A DNA stretch of 64,000 nt from Motacilla alba alba. Lineage: Eukaryota > Chordata > Aves > Passeriformes > Motacillidae. The translations under genes were made by a program, and so were the position numbers. The notes beneath the pieces were generated by a model. That model did no database searches. It was not told where the DNA came from and was given only the letters and a program-made list of their open reading frames with translations. The stretch spans positions 31,214,115-31,278,114 of the forward strand of contig NC_052018.1 of the NCBI RefSeq assembly GCF_015832195.1, given 5' to 3'. Below, one piece after another: positions 38,340 to 50,559 of the stretch (within the stretch, counting starts at the first letter, position 1; each line of letters begins with the position of its first letter).

Positions 38340-39011
38340 TGTGGGGTCTCGTGCCCTGGATTGGGGTGACCCCGAAAGATGGAAAAGTCTCTGCTCCAAC
38401 CTGTGCCTTCAAAGAAAGACTCAGTAGTCTTCTATTGTCCGGTCTCAAGGTTGTTTATTGTTGGTTATATAAAAGATTCTTTTCCTGAACTGCTGTGGCC
38501 CGTTCAGCAGGTCAGACAAAGGCACACTGACCTCCCAGGGGGCTGGTGCCATCTTTTATATCATATATCACGTGTTACATGTTTATACTTTTTCCCCAAT
38601 GCCTACTATCTATATTGAATAGTGACTTTCTACTCTAAACCAATCTGTGAGTGCCAACATCACCAAAGACATGGAGGTTAGGAAGGAGAAAGAAAGAGGA
38701 CAGGGCACACCCAAATCCCTCCATCTTAAAACTCTTGACCCCCGTGTACAAGACCTGGACCCCTGTGTACAAGGCTTAAAACCCCCCTGTACAGCACTCA
38801 AAAATCCTTCCTTTCACTTCGTGACTACTTCTAATACAATACCTAAACTTGTGTGTGTGGCTTGTAATTCTTCATACAGAGTTGGTAATTTGCTCCACAG
38901 GCTAAGATCAAAACCCCACGTGTGTCTTTGGCTGCATGCCAGGGTCTCAGAGCCCCCTGACAGCGGCTCTGGCCATCCAGGGCACTCAGAGGGATGTCCT
39001 GGATTCCCATA
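38340..39011 (-). mobile_element. solo LTR of an endogenous retrovirus (ERVK/class II-like)
   Basis: A 672-bp solo LTR in minus orientation. The plus-strand left edge is TGTGGGGTCTCG and the right edge GGATTCCCATA. The outer bases form an imperfect inverted repeat, TGTGGG against TATGGG. GAGGAG occurs immediately outside both ends (38334-38339 and 39012-39017), giving a 6-bp target-site duplication, typical of ERVK-type integrases. On the minus strand a TATA box (TATAAAAG, plus-strand 38553-38560) precedes a polyadenylation signal AATAAA (38454-38459) by about 95 bases, and U5 ends in GACCCCACA. I see no internal viral genes or second LTR, so it is a recombined remnant. The exact family name needs a library search. 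Confidence 0.87.
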
Positions 39012-39017
39012 GAGGAG
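39012..39017. repeat. right copy of 6-bp target-site duplication (GAGGAG)
   Basis: GAGGAG directly after the solo LTR, matching 38334-38339. Confidence 0.8.
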
Positions 39018-41124
39018 GGCTACCAGATTTGGCAACTGAGAGAAACTTTACTTACAAAGGGATAGTAAAAGAGATTTTTTGTCTAACCTAGAAAAAACAG
39101 AATTTAGAATGGCTGTGATTGTTAGCTCTAGGTAACTGGGTACATAAATTCCAGTGAAGAAAGAAACCATATAAGACAAAGGGCATCATTGCCAATGAGT
39201 GTAAAATGGCATAATTAATATTTTTCTATTAATAGATAAAAAAGCTGTTTGGCAGTCAAAGCAGTGAGGTTCTGAAACTTTTCGCAGTCATATAGTCTCT
39301 TGGATAAAATAGCTGTAAAATGTGGCTTGATTGATCTGTAAAACAGATTAGAAGACTGAACTTCCATCTATGTCAAGGTTCAATTCAATGTTCTAAATTC
39401 TGCAGCTTTGGGAGCAGAGTGTGAGCTTGGAACTTGACTGCCCACTTCTTTTCAACACCTTTGCCACCAGTACTCAATCACTCAAAATGTATTTGTTCCC
39501 ACCACCTCTAAATGTCAAGCTGTTATCTTATCCAATGATGGTCTGTGGTTGGTGTTCCCATATCTTGTTCTAACATGTACTCTGGCCTCTTTGTAAGATT
39601 AGACCATCCAGTTAAACTGGAAAAAATGTGCATACATAGTGGGTTTAGACATTCAATTCCTTTAAATAATCTGGTCCAAAGCAACTTGTCCAAGATAACA
39701 TGGGAAGCTTGTCTCAGAGTAGGAAGTCAAGTCTAATCCTAATGGCCATTTTTCTGTGAGAAATCGCTGGGGACTTGGAAGAATTAAGTTCAAATCACTT
39801 TGCAAGGTCACTCTTACAACTTAAATGAGAAATGTTGCTTTAGGTCTAAAAATTCTTTAACAATATAGTGATAAACAGATTTGTTTCCCATTTTAACAAA
39901 CTGCTGTTTCCCAACAAAATACAATTTACTGAAAGTCTTCCAAACAGATTTTACTCCAGTATCCTAACCACTGGGGTGTAGGCTGTTTTGTATTTTAAAT
40001 ATTTGAAAGGATGTTACTTTTATTCTATTTTAAAATGAAACCAAATGTTCAAACTTTAACATTTTTCTTAAAACAGTGTTCTAATTTTCCATCCAGGAAC
40101 ATTCCAGCTGCCATTTGATTCACTAGGCCGTGTTTCTTATGAGTAGATGAAATGAAGTTAATTACAAAATTCTCGGCAAAGCTTGTATCAGTATTTTTAC
40201 AGCATTTTTATGATCAAGGCTCAGCAGTACCTTCTAAGTGAAAATTAATTGCTCACTTGAGGTAAATAGATTGCAGTATTTGGTACTGACATTTATTTTT
40301 GAATTCTGCTATTCCTTTTGCACAATCACTTTCGCACAATCACATTCAAATGATAAAATATACATATGTAAAAATGGAAACATAATAAAAGTCTTCAGAA
40401 CAAATAGAAATACTTTCTTGTGTCTCTTCATTTTGTCTCCTTATAAATTTACTGCTAATCATCAGCTCGTCTTTTGCCAAAGATGAAATGAAAACATATT
40501 TAGTAATGAAAGAAGTCCAACAATACTTCAGCAGAAAGTTGCAGCTCTCTTGTACAAATTACACATCAATGTCTGCTAAGTTGCCAGCAGGTAAAACTCC
40601 ACTTGGACAAAGGGAAACAAGAAAAATATATTCTTCTTTTGCATTAGCAGTTTTTGCATTGAATCCTGGGATACTGAATGCTCATTTTCAGGACTAATTT
40701 CTTTAGTTGTGAGGATTTAATCTTTCATTTCTAATGCCAGATCTAGCCTTCATATGAAATAAGTAATTCTTATTGCTCAATGCTTTCTTAGATATTAAAC
40801 TTCATTAAAGGTTGTAGCTTTTCCTCTCAAAGATAGTGTACCTATCTTTCAACTGATTCCTTTGAAATTACAAACTCACAATAATGCTTTCTTGTTGCCT
40901 ATAACAACACCTTTTTTGCCTTAACCACAATCAAATATCATGTGATATCTGTATATGGAAGCTGATAGGTAATCTGTCTATACAATAATTAATTTATGTG
41001 ATTTTTAAATATTTAGCATGGTTAAATTTATTTTCTTTTTTTTTTTCTTTTCATTCTTAAGGCCTTGGCTTTCCAATAGTGGGCTTTATTTTTGCATTTT
41101 TCCTTATGAATCTTACCCTCTAAT
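39018..41124. other. AT-rich stretch, nothing recognised
   Basis: AT-rich DNA between the two solo LTRs. I recognise no exon, RNA gene or repeat. It contains poly(T)-rich sequence just before the second LTR (about 41030-41055). Confidence 0.55.
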
Positions 41125-41129
41125 ATTTG
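41125..41129. repeat. left copy of 5-bp target-site duplication (ATTTG)
   Basis: ATTTG directly before the ERVL-type LTR, repeated at 41935-41939. Confidence 0.87.
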
Positions 41130-41934
41130 TGTAGTGGGCTGACTGTGGCTGGACACTGGCTTCCCACCAGCACCACTCTCACCTCCCTCCTCAGCTGGAC
41201 AGTGAAGAGAAGATATAATAAAAGGCTCAAGGATAAACTTAAGGGCAGGGAGAGATTACTGACCAGTTACAGTCAATTTGACAAGATTAGTTTGATTTGT
41301 TACCAGTCAAGCCAGAGAAGGGTTAAAAAGAAATAAAACCAAATCTTAAAATGAATTCTTCCACCCCTCCCTTCTTCCCCAGGCTCAACTTCACTTCCCA
41401 TTTCTCTACCTCCTCCCACCAAGCCGTGCAGGGGAACTGGGAAGGGCAGCTGTGATCAGTTTATCGTATGTTGTCTCTGTTGCTCCTTCATCCTCAGGGG
41501 AAGGACTCCTTTCTTCCTTTGCTCTAGTGTGTGCTCCTCCAGGGGCTGGCTATAGCTGAATCTTTCTTCCCCCTTAGTCCTCCATTGCCTGCAGGGGCAC
41601 AGCTGCCTCACTATGGTCTATACTACAGGCTGCATGGGAATCTCTGCTCTAGCACCTGGAGCACCTCCTCCTTGTACTTTTTCACTGACCTTGATGTCTG
41701 CAGAATACTTCCTCTTGTTTATTCTCACTCCCCTCTTCTTTGGCTGCAATTCACTCCTGCACAGTAAATTTGAGGAACTATGACTGCCACTCAGCATTCA
41801 TCAGTGGCAGGTCTGTCTTGGACCTGGCTAACATTGGCTTTATTGGACACAGAAGAAGCTTCTAGCATTCTTCTCACAGAAGCCAACCATGTAGGCCCCT
41901 TGCTCCTAAAACCTTTCTAAGCAAACCTTATACA
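41130..41934 (-). mobile_element. solo LTR of an ERVL-type endogenous retrovirus
   Basis: An 805-bp solo LTR in minus orientation. The plus strand starts TGTAGTGGGCTG and ends ACCTTATACA, so the termini are canonical TG and CA. ATTTG lies directly outside both ends (41125-41129 and 41935-41939), a perfect 5-bp duplication as made by ERVL integrases. The body follows a widespread avian ERVL LTR. On the plus strand it has CACCTCCCTCCTCAGCTGGA, AGAAATAAAACCAAATCTTAAA, repeated CTGCAGGG and TGCTCC blocks, CTTGATGTCTGCAG, and AAGCTTCTAGCATTCTTCTCA close to its end. Internal repeat arms that are long in some relatives are short here. No gag-pol remnants flank it. Confidence 0.9.
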
Positions 41935-41939
41935 ATTTG
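41935..41939. repeat. right copy of 5-bp target-site duplication (ATTTG)
   Basis: ATTTG directly after the ERVL-type LTR, matching 41125-41129. Confidence 0.87.
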
Positions 41940-43477
41940 ATATATGTTTTTACCCTCAACTTTTCTTTTTGAGCAGCTGGCTGGGATGTAGCACAGCAGT
42001 GCTAGATAAGAGGTGGTATCCCCTCTAGAAAGGGATGTTGTACTAGTGAAATGATCTGTATGACCACCTTCAGTTCAAGAGGTGTCTGCTACCTCCTGCT
42101 TCCTGCAAGCATTCCTTTCAGTGGGCCCCGGTGACAGTGGTGGGTCATAGGTATGTGTTCTCTCCCTCTGTTTTGGAAGCTTAATGCTTCAACAGAAACA
42201 GAAAGAAAGCAGTTCTTGCACTTCAAGTCCAAGGATAAGCTTGAAATTTGTCACTCATTACACTGTCTCATTACACCAGAATTATCAGCTCAGAGAAAGA
42301 AAAGGCTTCCCATAAAACCACACCTCTCTTACATGTTTCCAAGTCTAAACCAATAGAAAAATACTTGTGCACAAGTAACATGGCTGAAAAATGCCAGGAG
42401 AAGAGGGGCTTTTCTAGCTCTATTATAGATGGTAGGTTTTTTCTACATACAGTGATACTGCAAAATTATTCTGGAGTATAGCAGCCAAAAGCAAAGCCTC
42501 TTAGCAGCTAAAGTCACTGCCCATCAAATGGAAAAGATTGTGAGGCCACATTTTTTAGTATTGGCATCATGTTTCTGGAGTATTCAGTGGTATGCAATGC
42601 TCATGTATCCTATATTTGATGATATGTATCCTATATCTGGTGATGTTGATAACCTCATGTTCCAACAGGACAGCCATGGATAGGCACAGTGTCTTCATGG
42701 AAGAGTAAAAAAGGTTCAAAAACTACTCAAAAAACTTAGTCTTAAAGGCTTTGATAGAAACTACGCAAGCCATCTTTCTCTTCATTTTGTTGAAATCATC
42801 ATGAGTGTCAAACTTAGTGAAGAACTTCAAAAAATACGGTGTCGCTGTAGAATGTAAACAGCTATGCTGCAAAAAAATGGGCAAAGATTTTGGTTAAAAA
42901 AGAATAGTCAACACTTGTCAGCATTAACTGGGAGCTACAGCTCATTCCTTCCAAGTTCACAGCTTGGCCTTGCAAGGTGCTGAATATCTTTGTCAGTGCA
43001 GAAGGGTGGTGCTGAGTAAATTATATGTTGAATTGGTAGCACTGCTTAGTATTAAGGCTGCAAACATTTCCTGTTATAAGAGCTAGCTGCTTTTCCTTTT
43101 GCCAAACTAACTGTTTAGGTTTAAATTTTCCATGTGCGGCATTTGCCTTATGAAGAAATCTTTTGGAAAATTTCAGCCAAAATGTTTCTGCTGTGAAGCA
43201 AGAGAAAAACATGCTATTTTTTGCAGTTAAGAAAACAGTCCCATAACCTTTACTTTGGCGGCTCTTGTGCCCTCCTCATATGTTAAGCAGGAAATTGACA
43301 TCTGGCAAAAGGGTAGTCTGTGTGTCATTGATGCATTGTTTACTATCCATACCAGAAGCCACTTATAATGTAAATCTTGGAAAAGTCCAGTTTGAATGAA
43401 CTCACTAGCGGTTGGCTGAAACTTGACCACAAAAATGCCAGAAACTTCTGTTCTTATGAAACATACTGACATTTCAG
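41940..43477. other. AT-rich stretch, nothing recognised
   Basis: No gene or named repeat recognised, apart from a two-unit 21-bp tandem duplication at 42603-42644. Open frames are under 85 codons. Confidence 0.55.
42603..42644. repeat. 21-bp tandem duplication, two units
   Basis: Two adjacent 21-base units starting ATGTATCCTATAT, at 42603-42623 and 42624-42644. They differ at two positions and are probably a slippage product. Confidence 0.85.
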
Positions 43478-44371
43478 GCTGTTTAATAACTTTATTGAAG
43501 ATCTGGATGAGGGGATCAAGTGCACCCTCAAAAGTTCACAGATGACACCAAGCTGGGTGAGAATGCTGATCTGTTGGAGGGTGGAAAGACTCTGCAGGAA
43601 GATCTGGACAGGCTGCATTGATGGGTCGAAGCCAATAGAGTGAGGTCCAACCAGGCAAGTGCTGGGTCCTGCCCTTGAATCACAACAACCCCAGGCTATG
43701 CTCCAGGCTGGGGGCAGAGTGGTTGGAAAGCTGCTTGGGAAAAAGGACCTGGGAGTGCTGGTTGACAGCAGCTGAGCATGAGCCAGCATGTGCCCAGGTG
43801 GCCCAGAATGCCAGTGGCAGCAATAGTGCGGCCAGCAGGACCAGGGCAGCGATCAAACCCTGTGCTTGGCACTGGTGAGGCCTTGTGTACTGTGTCCAGT
43901 TCCGGGCCTTCGATTCAGGGAGGACTTTGAGGTGCTGGAATGAGTCCTGGAGCTGGTGAAGGGTCTGGAGCACAGGTCCTGTGAGGAGCAGCTGAGGGAT
44001 TTGATGATGTTTATATGGGAGATAGGAGGCTCAAGGGAGACCTTATAAATCTCTACAGCTGCCTGAAAGGAGGTTGCAGCTGGGTGGGGTTCAGCCCCTG
44101 GTCCCAGGTAACAAGTGACAGGATGAGAGGAAATGCTGTCATGTTGCATCAAGAGAGGTTTAGGTTGGACATCAGGATAAATTTCTTCACTGAAAGGGTG
44201 ATTTACCACTGGAATTTGCTGCCCAGGGAAGTGGTGGAGCCATCATACCGGGAGTGTTTAAGAAATGACTGGACGTGGCACTTAGTGCTGAGATTTAGTT
44301 GACATGTCTGTGTTTGATCCAAGACTGAACTCTGATCTTGAAGATCTTTCTAACCTTAATGATTCTATGAG
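43478..44371 (+). mobile_element. CR1 LINE, 5'-truncated
   Basis: A CR1 copy starting at the reverse transcriptase FNNFIEDLDEGIK block (43478-43530) and running to a terminal GATTCTATGA at 44361-44370. A single-base loss near the catalytic box shifts the frame, so the F-A-D-D box is not read in frame with what precedes it (the DNA still has TTCACAGATGACAC). Further C-terminal pieces appear at 44015-44270: [34 protein letters not shown] and [10 protein letters not shown]. It is close in sequence to the copy at 50800-51757, and both lack everything upstream of the same reverse transcriptase block. Confidence 0.94.
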
Positions 44372-45440
44372 TCTATTCTTCACATTATTATTTTGCAGGC
44401 TGGGCTGAGGCCAGACAACAAAAGGGAAAGAAAGAAGTTCTCTTCCGCACTATGAAGTCATGTGTCAAAGAAAATATGCCCCATGCAAAGACACACAGGG
44501 CAGGCCATGAACATAGGGCGCCTCTGAAATGAAAGCGGAACAAGCAAGAGATGTGGATGCTACTGCAGGGCAGAGACTAGTAGAGGAAGGGTACTGAGAC
44601 TGATCAAAAATCTGTGGCTTGAAAGGAAGGAAGGAAATACAGAGTCAAAAAAAAATCCATATGAAAAGTAGATTAAAAGAGATTGGAATGCAGGGTTGCA
44701 TTTCTCGTAACTAAAAATCAGTGAGAAAAATCAAAGGGTGTCTGTGTTACAAACCAAAACCCTATGAAAGTGAAGCCTAGGTGGAAGTCTTCTAAAAGAT
44801 TCAGACTTCTGAGGAAATTAGTGTTTCTGATAAGAAAACAACTTCAGCACCAAGTCTCCTTTAGAGCATGGGATAAGAGGTTCTACAGTGATCTGTCAAG
44901 GCCACTGCCATATCATGTCATCTTTCTATACAATTGGTCCACATATTCATTTATTTCTAACACTGAAATTCGTTGTTTAGAGGTGTAACAAAACTTCTAC
45001 CACAGATTTAGTTGGATGCACCTTTTCTTGTCCTGTAGTTCCATAGTTCTGCATATTTGTAAACTGCATTTGTTCTGCAATCTTTGAAGATTAAAGAACT
45101 GTCAGAGTAGTGAGGGACAAAAAGAAACATCACTTGTGAATGTTATCTAAATCCTCTATGAAATTTATGTTAATAAGTATACCATTAAATATTGTAATAA
45201 TAATGAACCCTTTTGAAAAGTATTATGAAAAAGTTAGGGGGACTTATAGCAATGAGAAGAATAGGGATTTTTGCAGTGGTTTCCAATAAGAAATTTCACT
45301 CTCTGTTGCCAATAAATGTTAATTTTGACTAATTTAGAACTCAAAGTAAAATTCCTGCTGTCAGTTTGAGACATGTGATAGATGATTGTATTATATGAAT
45401 CAATAATATACCTTCTTAAACTGCTCGTGACTGAATATTT
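44372..45440. other. AT-rich stretch, nothing recognised
   Basis: About 1 kb of AT-rich DNA between two CR1 fragments of opposite orientation. I see no gene, RNA or repeat. Confidence 0.55.
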
Positions 45441-45780
45441 ATCATAGAATCACAGAGTGGTTTTGAAGGGACCTCTGGAGCTCATCTGGTCCAAATATCC
45501 TGCTAAATCATAGCCACCTACAGCCAGTTGTTCAAGCTGGTATCCAGACAACTTTTGAATATCTCCATGACCTCTCTGGGCAGCGTGTACCAGTGCTCAG
45601 ACACCCTCCCAGAGAAAAAGTGTTTCCAGATGCTCAGAGAGAATCTCCTGTGTTTCAGTTTCTGCCCATTAACTGCAATCCTGTCACTGGGCACCACTGG
45701 AAAGAGGCTGGCTCCATCTTATGTACACACTTCCATCCATCCCATAATATATTTATATACATTAATAAGGTCTCCTTCAT
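45441..45780 (-). mobile_element. CR1 LINE 3' fragment, antisense
   Basis: A short CR1 3' end in minus orientation. The plus strand opens with ATCATAGAATCACAGAGTGG, the complemented terminal repeat. It continues with GAAGGGACCTCTGGAGCTCA, CATGACCTCTCTGGGCAGC and CAATCCTGTCACTGGGCACC, and ends around ATTAATAAGGTCTCCTTC. It is of the subfamily with TTTTGAATATCTCCA and is fresher than the fragment at 33600. A TA microsatellite follows at 45838-45862. Confidence 0.92.
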
Positions 45781-48700
45781 ACATATGGAAGGAAGAGCTC
45801 TCATTCATTAATGCATGAATTAAATTATAAATGAAATATATACATATATATATATAACATATATTTAACATGCCTCATATGTTATCCCCTTCAAATGTTT
45901 TGACAATTTAAGCCATTTAAGTGAATGAATTTCAAATGCTAATAACAATAGGATACTTCTGTTTATTTTTTAAAGCAAAAAATAACCAAACCAAAAAACA
46001 AATCTAGTTATATTTTTTCTTCTTAAAATTATTCAGTGTTTGTTTCTGCATTTTTAATAAATGTATTGCATACTAACTTTCTGCCTACATTTTTTTTAAC
46101 AGGCAGGTGAGCAAAGTTATGAATAGTACTAAGCTGAAAGAAAATGTTACTCCATCCAAAAAAATGGTATTGTGCTACATGTCTGCTTTCTAGAACAACA
46201 TGAGTTGCCACATAAGAGCTTAAATATGATTTTCCTAAATTTTATACTGAAGGGGTTTAAATTACACTTGCATATGACCACTACTATGTAGACCCAGAAA
46301 ACTATTTCTAGCTGAAGTGAAAATACTTTAACACTTTATTTTTCTCATTAAAGGAACTTTAAAGAGGTGTGGTCACAAAGCATCCTAAACAAAAAAGAGG
46401 CATTGCTCCAGCATCTGGTGCCATCCTCAGATTTGTTTTCTGTGATACCTTAAAATAACATCAGTAAATCATACCTGGCAGCCTAAATTTTCCTATGAAC
46501 GTCTCTTTTTCTCTTACCTATTAATCTCTCTTTTTCCTGAGAATGTTGTGTCATGCTCTTTAAACATTACCTTGTTTTCCATTTCTTCCAAAAGACAATA
46601 AATTATTTTACTTTCCAGAATCATAACTTGTATTATTTTTCTGGTCTGTATGACAGTGGGTCACACCACAAACTTATCTCTTCTATGGCATTTCCTGGGC
46701 TGTGATTGGATTTGCCATTAAGCAGACAAAGAAACTCAATCCTAGTACAAATTGTGAGTTTTCTCACATGGGTATGGAGACTGAGAACCTGCATCTGATG
46801 CATACAATCACCACCAGGCTCTAGTGGAGAGTAGAGCTGACAGTGGACTGGAAGCCATTCATACACCATAACACAGGACTGTCTTTGTTGTCCAAGCTCT
46901 CCCTCTTGAGGGGAAGCATGAATGAGTGCAATCAGCAGTCACAGATCAGTGTGTCTGAACAGCTTCTGGACCAAAGTTGGCTTGGAAACATCAGTCCAGA
47001 TAGGTAGAACTTGGTCTGTCCCTCTCTGTCCCTAAGTATAGATGCACCTTAACTCCATCTTCAGTAAAGTAGGATTTTGAATAACTGGAGAGATAGTAAT
47101 ATTTTCTCCAGTAAATTTCCAATTTTTCTGCGCTTCTCAGTCAATCAGGCTTACTCGCTGTTCCAGGCCTCCATCTCAATAGGCACCAGCAACCAGATGT
47201 AGAACACGCATCTTTGAGTCAATACAAAGAGATGTTTTAGTTGTCAACAAGCAGTCATAACAATAATTGAAGTTCAAACCCTTTTATTGAAGTTTTATGC
47301 TAAGAGTAATGCAACACATGTTCTTCATAGTGGCTTTGGAATTTTATTTTTCTTAGGCACTTGAAGTTTCAAATTAAATTTATTTATACTTAATTTACAT
47401 GTGGCATTTGATGACAAAGCCATGTAGAGGCTCTTTGAGTTCACTGAAGCGCAAAACAATCCCCGCTCTAAGGAAACGAAGGGCAACATCTTAGCTTAGC
47501 TAGAGAAAGGGTTACTCTGAATGAGTGGTGCCTGGTGTTAGCCAGGATAGCATAATAACTCATGTGCCCTATACTTATTACCCCCTTTAATTTCTAAAAG
47601 GTCTATTTCCAGGTGTGAGCACAAGTAGAGTTCAAGGACATTGATAGATGTGCCAATAAATCAGATATAGCATCATACATTGGACTGGAGGTTGGATACT
47701 CAACAATGGAACATTATCCCTCCTCCAGTCTGCTAAATGGGAAACGGATCATGATGAAAAATTAGCATGTGATCATAGTATCAAAAGCTGCACCTATAAG
47801 TAAGCACAATTCTGCTATTTATAACTTCGGTGCTTGGCTTTGCAATAATAATCTTTTGAAGTTTGAATATCTGAGTAGTGCACATGTAGGATATGCATAT
47901 TTACCATGAGTCATCACAAATACAATATTTTTTAAAGTTATGAGGAAATAAGTGTAACTGTGTTATATTCGGTATAGATACCAATGTGTACATGTGGTTT
48001 TACATTATTTACAAAGGAGATGCCTTTGATGTTACATAAACAAGAAACAATTTGCATCTGTAAGGTCACTTGCATACATTTAATGCAACCTGGGGCTTAG
48101 TGAAGCTGTCTGTGGAAACAACCCTATATTAAACCCATCTTTTTACATTCTGGAAAGTATTAAAATTATTTAAACAGAAGAATGGAGTGAAACTGCTCTG
48201 TGGCTTATGAGGAACAAATATTGCCAGCTGAAACGCTTGGCAACCCAGCTAAGTTTGGAATACCAATACCAACCACAGGCATGCATTTCATCTTCCACAG
48301 GACTTTTTGTTGAAGAGGAAAGATTGAGAAGTTCTCATGAGACTAACTTTATATAATATTTCTTTTTAAAAAGAATTCAGTATCAACTAGCTCATTGTCA
48401 CAACCTGTAAAAATTATGATTAATCAGTTTGGGATCATCATGGTCTTCACTACAGATTTTTAAGTGCCAATATAATGAAATATAGCGAGAATTTTGTTTA
48501 GTCTAAGGGGAAGTGGCTGGCATTAAGATTTTTTCGCTGTTTTCAAGTAGAAAGAATTTAAATTGTAGGAACATCACCACACTGCTACATAGACTTTTTT
48601 TTCCCCATAGAAAAGCTCTTCAGGCATGGGTATTATATTTTCTTATCTATATGAACAAGAGAACAAAAACCACTAATGACATGAATAATAATTAGTGCAG

Positions 48701-50559
48701 TGATATCCATCAGATAAGGAATTAGCTACCCAGAGCTACTGCTTCTTTCGTAACACTTAAATCATGAGTAAAACTCCCCTTATCCTCTGCTTCCTCTCAA
48801 GAGGTGAAGATGGTGAATCTGACAGTAACACAAATGAATTGGATGCAACATCATTTGCTCAGGTTTAGAATGAAGCTAGTTTAGCACACCTGAAAGAAAG
48901 CACTCTACTCTTCGTATTATTTAATCTAATGCACACTTTTCTGCGATTAGGGACCGATTGCCTGTGCTATTGCCCTGAAAGATTTGGTGTCGTATTTGGC
49001 GATGGGAAAATTGTGTTCAGCAAGAAAGAATAGTCTAGAAGCAGGATCAGACATCAAACATCAACCCAAATGCAGGCAAAAGAGCACATCTGACTGACAT
49101 CTGATACCAATCATTGTCTATACTCTTTTCTCACCCTTCCCCCTTGCAATGTGATTCATACAGTGCTGGCAAATACAGGCTACCTCATTTGATATATTTT
49201 ACTTACTGTTGTAATTGCAATGTTTGTTGTTCAAGGAAATACACTGTTTCCTTTCTATACTGATTTCTCTAAACAAAGAAAATACTGTTTTCTCCAACTT
49301 TCTGACATTTGCAGTAGATGATGGCTAACATTCTTTCAACTTCAGAGAAAATAAAAATCATAGACATTTTCCTTTACCTTTTGAACTATGATTCCTTGCA
49401 ATCATCCTACAGTGCCTAGAACAGAAAATAGCAACATTTCCTTAAAAATTGGTCTATTATTCTGTAGAGGCAAATTATTTTTGACAAAAGAGGTTCTTAT
49501 GGCAGAGTGTTGACCAAACTTTTCCATTATCCTTTTCTTCCACCAGGAAATGTAGCATGCCAGGGCAGACTATCAATCTTTGAAATAATGAATGTGGTAC
49601 TAAATATATAAAAATTATAAGGGTCATCTCAGTGGATACGTGTGTATTATTTTTTTTCCATTACACTCAAAAATTAGAAGTCAGTAAAAACTTCTACATT
49701 TTTGAGAGAGAATATATATTTTTTAAGAAAAACATAACCAATGTATAATTAGAACTGCCAGAATGTGCATAAAAACATCATTTTTATGTTTATGTTTTTG
49801 GCAAATTGTTCAATGAAAAAGAGGTTAAATTTCATTTTAATGCGTATGCTGACAGCACACTATGTGATTCATCTGCAAGGGTATCTATGAGAAAACACAT
49901 TATTTTTTACTTCTCAATACCTTAAAAAGTAGAAAACGTGTTTCTGAAGTGGCACAAAAGTTCAATCTACAACAAATTTGGAAATTAATTATTTTCTTTA
50001 TTTTCCTAATTGTGCTGGATGGACAAAGAAGTATATGAAAGATTGATACTCCGATGCTCTGCTCTGTACAGTACTGAGCAGATTATGCTTTGAATAGACT
50101 TGACAGACACAACAGTAGGAAATTGCTTATATCTGAGCCATGCTGTGTGATGTTGGAAAATGTCTCATCAGTCTCAAGACATACATTGCAGAAGTGGGTT
50201 TCAACAGGAGTGAATACTGGTAAGAAGAAAAAGCAATTTCTGTAAGCAAATTCTGCTAAATGAAGAAAATAGAGGTATTTGTGGTAGTACCACATTAATC
50301 AGACTTCATCTGAGCCTCAAGGTGTGTCTAGCCTAGCTAAATGAGCTGAAGGCCTCTTGCCTTCAGTGGCACATACAAGAATCATAAAGTCATGATTCAC
50401 AATTGTTTCTCTCCTCTCAGACCAGACACTGAGTAGTGATGATGGTTCAGGTGATGTCAGAGAAGATCTGGCCTGAGTCTAGAGTACAGTTCAAATCCAT
50501 GTTATGGACCTGCAGGAAATTGTTACAACCATTCTATTATTGTATTTGATAAGTTTCTG
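45781..50559. other. AT-rich stretch, no gene recognised
   Basis: Nearly 5 kb with no exon, RNA gene or young repeat that I can identify. It contains a (TA)n-rich run at about 45838-45862 and an imperfect inverted repeat with 9-bp arms GACTGGAGG/CCTCCAGTC at 47683-47691 and 47722-47730. The block 46640-47010 is slightly richer in G+C and unexplained. Confidence 0.5.

Noticed and set aside
38340..41934. One provirus bounded by the two LTRs
   Set aside because: The two LTRs differ in sequence and each has its own target-site duplication. The DNA between them has no gag, pol or env similarity.
47683..47730. Hairpin with 9-bp arms as a possible microRNA or terminator
   Set aside because: The arms are too short and the loop of about 30 bases too large for a microRNA precursor. 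Such pairs are expected by chance in this length.
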